The position numbers and the translations under genes are program-made. The notes beneath the pieces are model-generated. The model worked only from the letters and a program-made list of their open reading frames with translations, was not told the origin of the DNA and ran no database searches. From Acholeplasmataceae bacterium (GTDB lineage Bacteria > Bacillota_I > Bacilli_A > Acholeplasmatales > Acholeplasmataceae): a stretch of 64,000 nucleotides of DNA. Location: positions 1 to 64,000 of the forward strand of contig JAUVXD010000003.1 in assembly GCA_030603805.1 (NCBI GenBank), written 5' to 3'. Below are positions 57,324 through 64,000 of the stretch, in pieces; positions within the stretch are counted from its first letter, which is position 1; each line of letters opens with the position of its first letter.

Positions 57324-57589
57324 TCACTTCACTTGTTTTAATAGCAACCATTATCTTAGTCCTTTTAACCTTTATTGGATTATACCGTGCTTCGGTAGGT
57401 CCAACAGCTGCTGATCGTATTGTAGCAATCAACATGATTTCAACGAAAGTCACCACCATCATCGTGATGATTGCACTCATCACAGCTCAAGAATCCTATG
57501 TTAATGTTGCACTTGTTTATGCACTTTTAGGTTTTCTTGCAACGATTGGTTTAGCTAAACTGCTCTTGAAAGGTAGATTAGATCAATGA
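57320..57589 (+). CDS. mnhF: Mrp antiporter subunit F (MnhF)
   Basis: An 89-residue protein with three hydrophobic segments; YRASVGPTAADRIVAINMISTK is the MnhF signature. It is a small membrane subunit of the Mrp complex. It overlaps mnhE and mnhG by 4 bp each. Confidence 0.93.
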   Translation: MITSLVLIATIILVLLTFIGLYRASVGPTAADRIVAINMISTKVTTIIVMIALITAQESYVNVALVYALLGFLATIGLAKLLLKGRLDQ

Positions 57590-57903
57590 ACATTTTCGAA
57601 ATACTCATTCAAATCATCATTATCTTTTTCCTTGTTGGAGGACTCTTTTTCTATGCAGTTGGTGTGATTGGACTCATTCGTATGCCAGACGTATTTACGA
57701 GAATGCATGCGACAACGAAATGTGACACCATGGGTGCTGGCATGATTTTTATTGCCCTAATCATTTGGCAGGGCATGAGTTTTATTTCTCTAAATATTTT
57801 AGTTATTTTAATTTTTATTTGGCTTACGAACCCAACAGCCGCACATTATATTGCAAAAAGTGCTTATTATAAACTTAAAATGCATCTCGAGGAGGATCAA
57901 TGA
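57586..57903 (+). CDS. mnhG: Mrp antiporter subunit G (MnhG)
   Basis: A 105-residue protein with three hydrophobic segments. GVIGLIRMPDVFTRMHATTKCDTMGAGM and LTNPTAAHYIAKSAYY are characteristic of MnhG. It overlaps mnhF by 4 bp and is followed by the small MbhD-like gene. Confidence 0.94.
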   Translation: MNIFEILIQIIIIFFLVGGLFFYAVGVIGLIRMPDVFTRMHATTKCDTMGAGMIFIALIIWQGMSFISLNILVILIFIWLTNPTAAHYIAKSAYYKLKMHLEEDQ

Positions 57904-57904
57904 T

Positions 57905-58144
57905 ATGGAGATTCTTAATGTGATTATCGTTATCTTCTTGATCGTTTGTGCGCTTTCTGTTGAAAAGACTAAAGATTTGTTAGGCGCAGTCATTATTTTT
58001 TCTGCTTTTTCACTCATGATGTCGGTATTATGGTTAATTTTAAAAACACCTGATGTCGCTTTAACAGAAGCAGCGATTGGTGCAGGTGTCACCTCGGTGC
58101 TCTTTTTTGCAGTTATCAGTAAGACTGAGAGGTACGAAAAATGA
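57905..58144 (+). CDS. MbhD-like/MrpA C-terminal small subunit (DUF4040)
   Basis: A 79-residue protein with two or three hydrophobic segments. DLLGAVIIFSAFSLMMSVLWLILKTPDVALTEAAIGAGV matches the DUF4040/MbhD region, which is fused to the C-terminus of MrpA in typical seven-subunit Mrp. Here it is separate, as in membrane-bound hydrogenase-type Mrp modules. The start is at ATG 57905 behind GAGGAGG. It overlaps the next gene by 4 bp. Confidence 0.88.
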   Translation: MEILNVIIVIFLIVCALSVEKTKDLLGAVIIFSAFSLMMSVLWLILKTPDVALTEAAIGAGVTSVLFFAVISKTERYEK

Positions 58145-58443
58145 AGCGTATCCTAACTTTTGGTCTTTTTGTGACTTTGTTTGTCATTTTGGTTATCGCC
58201 ATCATTGATATGCCAACCATGCCAACAACCGATGCACCAGCTTATAATGATAGCATTGATTACTACTTGGAAAATGCACTCGATGAAACAGGTGCAACCA
58301 ACATTATTGCAGCAATCCTTGCCGATTATCGCGGATTTGATACACTAGGTGAAACCATTGTTCTTTTTACCTCAATCGTCGCTGTAGCTTCAGTCCTTAG
58401 AACCACAAAGAAAGAGAAAAAGGAGGACAATAAAGATGCATGA
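58141..58443 (+). CDS. MbhE-like/MrpA C-terminal small subunit
   Basis: A 100-residue protein with an N-terminal hydrophobic helix, a soluble stretch, and a C-terminal block ADYRGFDTLGETIVLFTSIVAVASVL typical of MbhE and of the extreme C-terminus of MrpA. Together with the MbhD-like gene it replaces the MrpA tail. It is overlapped by mnhB, whose AGGAGG lies in its end. Confidence 0.87.
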   Translation: MKRILTFGLFVTLFVILVIAIIDMPTMPTTDAPAYNDSIDYYLENALDETGATNIIAAILADYRGFDTLGETIVLFTSIVAVASVLRTTKKEKKEDNKDA

Positions 58444-58864
58444 CACCATTGTTAAATCAATGACTCGTATTGTCGTTCCTTTTGTTCAACTTTATGGCAT
58501 TTTCATTATCTTAAACGGCCATGTTTCTCCAGGTGGAGGATTTTCTGGAGGTGCTTTGATTGGGACAAGTTTAATTTTATATACACTTGTCTTTGGATTA
58601 GATCGTGCGAAACAAAAATTCTCTCATCGTGCTTCTGAATTTGCAGAATCAGGCGGTATTATTTTATTCATTATGATTGGTCTCATTGGGCTTGCATTTG
58701 GCGGTACGTTTTTAACTAATATTCAAGCTGGATTTCCTAAAGGTACTGCAGGAAGTCTTTTATCAGCTGGTATGATTCCACTTTTAATGATAGGTATTGG
58801 TATTAAAGTGGCATCAACGATGATTACGCTCTTCCACATTTTAATTGAGGAGGAAGACAAATGA
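58436..58864 (+). CDS. mnhB: Mrp antiporter subunit B (MnhB)
   Basis: A 142-residue protein with four hydrophobic segments. PFVQLYGIFIILNGHVSPGGGFSGG is the MnhB signature. It is a membrane subunit of the Na+/H+ antiporter. It overlaps both neighbours. Confidence 0.94.
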   Translation: MHDTIVKSMTRIVVPFVQLYGIFIILNGHVSPGGGFSGGALIGTSLILYTLVFGLDRAKQKFSHRASEFAESGGIILFIMIGLIGLAFGGTFLTNIQAGFPKGTAGSLLSAGMIPLLMIGIGIKVASTMITLFHILIEEEDK

Positions 58865-59244
58865 GTTTTTTACAAGCTATCTTAGATAACATCAACTATA
58901 TTGGTGGTGTTGCCCTCTTTTTAATTGGCTTACATACTGTTGTCACACACAGCAATTTGATCAAACGAATTATGGGTGTTAATATTATGGGTTCAGGTGT
59001 ATTCTTATTTTTCATTGCGATTGGCAATGTTAAAGATGGTGAACCGCCTATTATTCGGATTGGAGAAGATGTTTTTATATATATAAACCCACTCCCTTCA
59101 GTCTTAATTTTGACAGGGATCGTCGTTGTTGTATCGATTACCGTCTATTCGTTAGCTTTAGCGATTCGTATTTATCAAACTTACGGGACAATTGATCAAA
59201 AAGAAATTTCTCGTATCATCAGTGAGGAAAGCGATGAATATTGA
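58861..59244 (+). CDS. mnhC: Mrp antiporter subunit C (MnhC, NuoK-like)
   Basis: A 127-residue NuoK homologue with three hydrophobic segments; IGLHTVVTHSNLIKRIMGVNIMGSGVFLFFIAIG is the conserved core. It helps link ion channels in the membrane arm. Its last 11 bp contain the mnhD start. Confidence 0.93.
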   Translation: MSFLQAILDNINYIGGVALFLIGLHTVVTHSNLIKRIMGVNIMGSGVFLFFIAIGNVKDGEPPIIRIGEDVFIYINPLPSVLILTGIVVVVSITVYSLALAIRIYQTYGTIDQKEISRIISEESDEY

Positions 59245-60721
59245 ACAACTGCCCATCATAAATTTACTCCTATTTATGGGCATGGCTTTAGCCATACCGC
59301 TCTTTAGAAGAAGACATTTTAATCGTACACTGTTGATTGGTTTTATTGTCCTAGTTCTTGTGATTATCTCCTCAGCATTTATTTTGAATCATGTGCATAC
59401 GGTTGGACCTATTGTTTATCGTTTTGGAGGACATGCATCACGTTTAGGTATTGAGTTTGTTGTGGATCCCTTTTCTGCATTTTTTACGACCTTTGTTGTG
59501 ATTTTGGCAACCATTGTTTATGCGTATTCCTGTGGAGATGCAACAGAAGGCATTGAAGAAAAAGAGTATGGCAGATATTATATATTACTCTTTATCTTGT
59601 TAATGTCCATGTTTGGGATTCTTTATACCAACGATTTATTTAATACGTATGTCTTTATCGAAATTTTATCAATTACCACATGTAGTATCATTTCTATTAA
59701 GAGAAAAAAAGAAACGTATACCGCTGCATTTAGATATGTGATGCTCAATGAAATTGGTTCATTATCCTATCTTTTTGGGGTTGCATTGATTTATATGGCA
59801 ACAGGCTACACCAATATCACTTTAGTTGGAGCAGCCTTAGAAAACGTCTGGGCACTTTATCCAACCAATATCCTAATAGCACTTGGTTTCATGATTGTAG
59901 GCATTGGTATTAAAGCAGCTATCTTTCCTTTTCACATTTGGCTTCCAGATGCGCATTCAAGTGCACCATCCACATCGAGTGCGATTTTGTCGGCGATTGT
60001 GGTCAAAGTTTACATTTTAGTCTTTGCAAAACTCTTATTTAGAGTTTATGGTATCGATATTTTAAATGAACTCAATATCCCACTTATTTTAGGTATTGTT
60101 GCAGGTGTAGGCATGGTTATGGGTTCAGTCTTTGCAATTGCACAAAAGGATGTCAAACGCATGCTTGGGTATTCATCTGTTGCCCAAGTAGGTTACATTC
60201 TTTTAGGAATAAGTTTAGTCAGTATATCTGGACTTTATGCAGCATTTTTCCATATCATCTCCCATGGCTTAATGAAAACTGCACTTTTCTTATCTGTAGG
60301 TGCAATCATCTATTATAAAAAAACACGTAAAGTGAATGACTTTGATGGTCTTGGTTTTATCATGCCGGTTGCGATGGGTGTATTTTCAATAGCAGCCTTA
60401 GGGATGATTGGTATTCCACTCACCAGTGGTTTTATTTCAAAACTTAATTTAGGTATCGCTGTATTGGATAAAGGTCAAGTGATCTTTTTGATCGTTTTAA
60501 TCATCAGTAGTCTACTTAACGTCATTTATTACTTACCCATTATCATTTTAGCGTTCCTAAAAAATGAGAAGTATAAATATCGTTTACAAACCATCGAAAA
60601 AACACCAAAAATGATGCTTATTCCATTGATTGTTTTAGGGTTATTCATTCTTGGCTTGGGTGTGTTTCCCAATATGCTAAAAGAACTCATTGATGCTGCT
60701 GTCGCAAGCTTAATCGGATAG
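59234..60721 (+). CDS. mnhD: Mrp antiporter subunit D (NuoN/NuoM-like)
   Basis: A 495-residue proton-conducting membrane transporter (PF00361) with about 14 hydrophobic segments. The conserved Glu lies in FIEILSITTCSIIS (TM5), and Lys residues in GIKAAIFPFHIWLPDAH and KRMLGYSSVAQVGY form the proton path. The start is ATG 59234 behind GAGGAAAG inside mnhC. It is followed directly by a longer paralogue. Confidence 0.93.
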   Translation: MNIEQLPIINLLLFMGMALAIPLFRRRHFNRTLLIGFIVLVLVIISSAFILNHVHTVGPIVYRFGGHASRLGIEFVVDPFSAFFTTFVVILATIVYAYSCGDATEGIEEKEYGRYYILLFILLMSMFGILYTNDLFNTYVFIEILSITTCSIISIKRKKETYTAAFRYVMLNEIGSLSYLFGVALIYMATGYTNITLVGAALENVWALYPTNILIALGFMIVGIGIKAAIFPFHIWLPDAHSSAPSTSSAILSAIVVKVYILVFAKLLFRVYGIDILNELNIPLILGIVAGVGMVMGSVFAIAQKDVKRMLGYSSVAQVGYILLGISLVSISGLYAAFFHIISHGLMKTALFLSVGAIIYYKKTRKVNDFDGLGFIMPVAMGVFSIAALGMIGIPLTSGFISKLNLGIAVLDKGQVIFLIVLIISSLLNVIYYLPIIILAFLKNEKYKYRLQTIEKTPKMMLIPLIVLGLFILGLGVFPNMLKELIDAAVASLIG

Positions 60722-60730
60722 GTGGACTTT

Positions 60731-62872
60731 ATGGATGATCAAAAAATAACATACAATCCCAATAAAATACATATTTTTGATAAGCTTGCACTATTAAATT
60801 CAGTCATTGTGATTTCATCACTTGTCTTGCTTTTTGTGTTTGTATCTTATACACAAAATTGGTTTGGACTCTCGTCATTAATTGAACAAAGTGAACGGTT
60901 TAATGCCTTTCTTTATGATTTAACACACTTAAAATATGCGCCACTTTTAGTGATTTTTGTGCCTATAATAGGTGCTGCAATTCAACTTTTTTATGGTCAA
61001 GCGTATGCTCAAAAAAGAGATAAAATCATCATCTACATGACTTATTTGACCATTGTTTTAATTATGCTGATGTATCCTTCAGCTAAAGATGGTACGCTTC
61101 ATTTAGAAATTCCAGGTGTGCTAGGCCTTGGACTCAGTTTTCATGTCGATATGCTGGGCTATACAGTTTTATTTGTTTCTGCATTTATTTGGTTTTTTGT
61201 GATGGTTTATGCCCATGAATATATGAACAAAGAAAAGCATGGAACAAGATTTTTCTTCTTTTTAGCAGTCACATACGCATCTGTCTTAGGCACCATTATG
61301 TCAGGTGATTTACTCACAATGTTTCTCTTTTTTGAGATTATGACTATTACCTCTTATATGCTTGTTATTCATGGTCAAAAAGAAGAATCCTACAAAGCAG
61401 GATTTAACTATATCATGATGGGACTCATTGGCGGGTTTTTAATCTTAACAGCATTACTCCTCATTTATTTTTATATTGGTGATCTTAAGTTTACATCAGC
61501 AATTGTACGCTTAGGTGAACTTGGGTCGATGAAGTATTGGATTATGGGGTTACTCGTTTTCGGGTTTGGTATAAAAGCAGGGATGGCACCAGTTCACGTT
61601 TGGTTACCTAGAGCACATCCTGTCGCACCAACACCTGCCAGCGCTCTACTTTCAGGGATTATGATTAAAGTCGGTGCGTTTGGTATTTTACGGGTTGCTA
61701 CCAGTTATTATTTTCCAAGCAAAGAAAGTGTAACAGATTATTTAGATCCTATATGGCTTACCACTGAAATGATTGGGGCTGTCATTATATGGATGGGCAT
61801 TATTACCATGGCGATTGGTGTCTTTTTAGCACTTCAGCAATCCAACATGAAAAAGATGCTCGCCTATCATTCAGTCAGTCAAATGGGGTATATCGTTTTA
61901 GGCATTGGTGTGGCTTTATATCTTGGATATCGTGGAGCTATGGGTTATGCAGGTGCACTTTATCATATCCTCAATCATGCGCTCTTTAAATCATTACTTT
62001 TCATGGTTGCTGGTGTTGTTTATCATCATACGAAAGAAAATGACATGTATAAGCTTGGAGGACTTTGGAAGAAGTTACCTCTGACAACCATCGTATGCTT
62101 GATTGCAGCCATGGGTATTAGTGGCATTCCTTTCTTTAATGGATTTGTCTCAAAATCATTACTGCATCATGGTATTGTAGAAGCTTATCAGTATGGGCAT
62201 GCTTCCTTCTTTTATGCAGAACTTATGTTTATCATAGTTTCAGCTGGAACCGCATGTTCATTCATTAAACTCTTTTATTATGTTTTCTTAAGAAAAACGG
62301 ATCAAACTTATCCAAGCTTAAAAAGAGATTACTCGAGTTTGGATGTTGCTTTGGTTGGTATAGCATTATTAATTATATTGATTGGTCTATTTCCTCATTT
62401 CATTTTAGATCATTTTATTATTCCACAACTCAACCTCACAACTTATGATCCATATTTCATTAACAAATATATTGTCGATATTAAGTTTTTCACAGGTTCC
62501 GAGTTTTTAATGACACTGCTTGTTATTTCCTTAGGTTTTATCATCTTTTTCGTAGGAAAGAAGTTTGATCTTTTTCATCTACATTTACCCAAATGGCTAT
62601 CGATTGAGTATTTGTTTTTCTTACCTGCATATATTGTGATGAAAAATGCATGCTGGATGATGTATGGGGATCAATGTCCCATCAATCATGAAGATTTTGC
62701 AAAATTATCCAATAAAGATAGTAACCAAATTGGGTTTGTTGATCGTTTCGTCATTACACTTAATGTATTCAATAGAAGATATGAGTCAAGTATCATTAAA
62801 AGTGATGCTTTAATCTATACCGGATTTATAACATTTATTTTGGTTTATATGTTTATTGTTAGATTTTTATAA
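60731..62872 (+). CDS. Second proton-conducting subunit (NuoL/MrpA-like, long)
   Basis: A 713-residue PF00361 protein with about 16 hydrophobic segments. FFEIMTITSYMLVIHGQKEESYKAG, GFGIKAGMAPVHVWLPRAHPVAPTPASALLSG and KKMLAYHSVSQMGYIVLGIG mark the antiporter core. It is longer than MrpD, with an extended C-terminus that includes a soluble loop and a last hydrophobic helix, but lacks the MrpA tail, which is encoded separately upstream. ATG 60731 is chosen over GTG 60722 by spacing to AGGTGG. It probably acts as the MrpA/MbhH'-type subunit. Confidence 0.9.
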   Translation: MDDQKITYNPNKIHIFDKLALLNSVIVISSLVLLFVFVSYTQNWFGLSSLIEQSERFNAFLYDLTHLKYAPLLVIFVPIIGAAIQLFYGQAYAQKRDKIIIYMTYLTIVLIMLMYPSAKDGTLHLEIPGVLGLGLSFHVDMLGYTVLFVSAFIWFFVMVYAHEYMNKEKHGTRFFFFLAVTYASVLGTIMSGDLLTMFLFFEIMTITSYMLVIHGQKEESYKAGFNYIMMGLIGGFLILTALLLIYFYIGDLKFTSAIVRLGELGSMKYWIMGLLVFGFGIKAGMAPVHVWLPRAHPVAPTPASALLSGIMIKVGAFGILRVATSYYFPSKESVTDYLDPIWLTTEMIGAVIIWMGIITMAIGVFLALQQSNMKKMLAYHSVSQMGYIVLGIGVALYLGYRGAMGYAGALYHILNHALFKSLLFMVAGVVYHHTKENDMYKLGGLWKKLPLTTIVCLIAAMGISGIPFFNGFVSKSLLHHGIVEAYQYGHASFFYAELMFIIVSAGTACSFIKLFYYVFLRKTDQTYPSLKRDYSSLDVALVGIALLIILIGLFPHFILDHFIIPQLNLTTYDPYFINKYIVDIKFFTGSEFLMTLLVISLGFIIFFVGKKFDLFHLHLPKWLSIEYLFFLPAYIVMKNACWMMYGDQCPINHEDFAKLSNKDSNQIGFVDRFVITLNVFNRRYESSIIKSDALIYTGFITFILVYMFIVRFL

Positions 62873-62901
62873 TGACGCATGTTTTATAGAAAAGAGGATT
62901 C

Positions 62902-63744
62902 ATGATGTATCCAATCATCGAAAAGAAAATATTAACGCCTTATGTGTCCTTAATGAGGATTTTTGCACCTGAGGTGACCAAACATGCATTGCCTGGGCAA
63001 TTTATCATGCTACGCGTCACAGATGAAGGCGAGCGTATACCTTTGACCATCGCAGATGTCAATCACGAAGACCAAACCATAACCATTATCTTTCAAGTTG
63101 CTGGTGCAACCACCTATCAGTTAAATCAACTTAAAGAAAATGAATCTATAACGGATTTTGTTGGACCCTTAGGAAAACCTACAGATTTAAGTCAAGTACA
63201 TAAAGCTTTAGTCATTGGCGGTGGTGTCGGTTGCGCCATTGCATATCCATTGGTCAAAGCACTATATCAAAAAAAGGTAGTTGTGGATACAATCATTGGA
63301 TTTAGAAGTCAAGAATTTGTTTTTTTAAGTCAAGAATTTAAAAAGGTCAGTCGACATCTTCATTTAGTGACTGATGATGGTTCATTAGGCACAAAGGGAT
63401 TTGTTACAGATGTCTTAAGAGAACTTCTAAAAGTTGAAGATTATGATCATATTTTTTGTATTGGACCACTCCCCATGATGAAGGTTGTTTCTATGATGAC
63501 CAAAGAGAAAAAGATTAAAACCATTGTCAGTATGAACCCCATCATGATTGATGGTACAGGTATGTGTGGCGGATGCCGTGTAACAGTTGATGGAAAGATT
63601 TATTTTGCATGTGTCGATGGTCCTGAGTTTGATGGACATTTGGTGGATTTTGATGAAGCCATCGTACGTAGTAAAATGTATCAATCCTTTGAAAAAGAAG
63701 CTTATCCACATCGATGCAAGTTAAAAGAAGGTGAAAAATCATGA
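62902..63744 (+). CDS. NfnA/SudB-type FAD, [2Fe-2S] oxidoreductase subunit
   Basis: A 280-residue protein of the ferredoxin-NADP reductase-like group (DHOD electron transfer/NfnA/SudB). The FAD motif is RIPLTIADV near 45-53, the NAD site is GGGVGCAIAYPL near 107-118, and the C-terminal iron-sulfur ligands are C222, C225 and C237 with nearby Asp (D217, D229/D239). With the GltD-like partner downstream it would form an electron-bifurcating NADH/ferredoxin-NADP+ enzyme or a sulfide/glutamate synthase-type pair. It starts at ATG 62902 or 62905 (GAGG upstream). It is 29 bp after the Mrp-type genes. Confidence 0.9.
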   Translation: MMYPIIEKKILTPYVSLMRIFAPEVTKHALPGQFIMLRVTDEGERIPLTIADVNHEDQTITIIFQVAGATTYQLNQLKENESITDFVGPLGKPTDLSQVHKALVIGGGVGCAIAYPLVKALYQKKVVVDTIIGFRSQEFVFLSQEFKKVSRHLHLVTDDGSLGTKGFVTDVLRELLKVEDYDHIFCIGPLPMMKVVSMMTKEKKIKTIVSMNPIMIDGTGMCGGCRVTVDGKIYFACVDGPEFDGHLVDFDEAIVRSKMYQSFEKEAYPHRCKLKEGEKS

Positions 63745-64000
63745 ACCGTTCTTTGATTCAAGAAGTCATGCCCCTTCAAGATTGTAATCAACGTATCAAA
63801 AATTTTGATGAAGTTGCCTTAGGCTATACCGCTGATCAAGCCATTATGGAAGCGCATCGTTGTTTAGAGTGCAAAACCAAACCTTGCGTCTCAGGATGTC
63901 CTGTAGCGATTGATATACCAGCATTTATCCATGAAATTAAAGCTTCAAGATTTGAAGAAGCCTATCAAATCATTGAAAAATCAAGTTTACTACCTGCAGT
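63741..64000 (+). CDS. NfnB/GltD-type large subunit, partial
   Basis: This frame runs off the right edge; 86 codons are visible. The N-terminus has CLECKTKPCVSGCPV, the Cys motif for [4Fe-4S] clusters in the GltD/NfnB/DPYD N-terminal domain, with the ADQAIMEAHRC helix before it. It overlaps the NfnA-type gene by 4 bp (ATGA), confirming a two-subunit enzyme. The FAD and NADPH domains must lie beyond the window, so NfnB cannot be told from glutamate synthase small subunit by this part alone. Confidence 0.88.
   Translation, partial: MNRSLIQEVMPLQDCNQRIKNFDEVALGYTADQAIMEAHRCLECKTKPCVSGCPVAIDIPAFIHEIKASRFEEAYQIIEKSSLLPA

Overview
The window looks like chromosomal DNA of a low-GC, wall-less-type Firmicute, most likely Acholeplasma or a close relative (Mollicutes, Acholeplasmatales). 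The evidence is strong AT bias, UGA used as a stop (for example at accC and accD) with Trp encoded by TGG, compact head-to-tail operons with overlapping stop/start codons, a complete type II fatty acid synthesis operon, and tRNA genes that encode their CCA ends. The genus is an inference; no marker gene was compared. From about 29.3 kb to the right edge every gene lies on the + strand.

Layout. 1-5.1 kb is a loose, accessory-looking stretch. It has an IS21-like end, inverted repeats flanking a membrane-anchored XRE regulator, a zinc ribbon protein, a tRNA 3'-end remnant, a beta-lactamase-fold hydrolase, a GNAT protein and two small membrane proteins. 5.1-7.8 kb holds a 35-residue basic protein gene, tRNA-Gln(CTG), Ser(CGA) and Leu(CAG), and a minus-strand redox operon: a CsoR-family repressor plus what looks like a split AhpF. 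7.8-20.8 kb carries peptidase E, a long-form RsmH, a phosphoesterase and a phosphatase, a thioesterase, two CPBP proteases, several acetyltransferases, a second guanylate kinase, FabV, a GGDEF protein, CopZ and an MFS pump. 20.8-34.3 kb carries a serine operon (DUF1015-serC-serA) behind a cre-like site, DegV, a GH105 hydrolase, AhpD-like, GGT, AlkA and a pentose-phosphate operon (gnd-zwf).

34.3-43.5 kb is the fatty acid operon accB-accC-accD-accA-fabH-fabD-fabG-fabF-fabZ-birA-bioY, preceded by an unusual structured leader of about 260 nt. It lacks an enoyl reductase; FabV at 17-18 kb can supply that step. PlsC (55.9 kb), DegV and a thioesterase are also lipid-related. 44.4-48.4 kb is an ion-transport block: a fluoride riboswitch with an overlapping terminator in front of a CPA2 antiporter, then two TrkA-type subunits and a TrkH-type K+ channel. 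48.5-54.1 kb encodes a LytTR regulator with a membrane-tethered beta-propeller protein, a CotH-like lipoprotein and small proteins. 54.1-55.8 kb has tRNA-Val(GAC) and a GltS-like symporter. 56.8-64 kb is an Mrp/MBH-type antiporter module (E-F-G-MbhD-like-MbhE-like-B-C-D-NuoL-like) continuing into NfnA- and NfnB-type flavoprotein subunits; NfnB is cut by the window edge.

The strongest non-coding observations are the fluoride riboswitch at 44.4 kb, the FAS leader at 34.4 kb with weak c-di-GMP-I-like features, a CsoR-family operator lying between -35 and -10 at 7.4 kb, and a 70-nt conserved element that follows two different tRNA genes. Many promoters here are extended -10 (TGnTATAAT) boxes lying close to the start codon.
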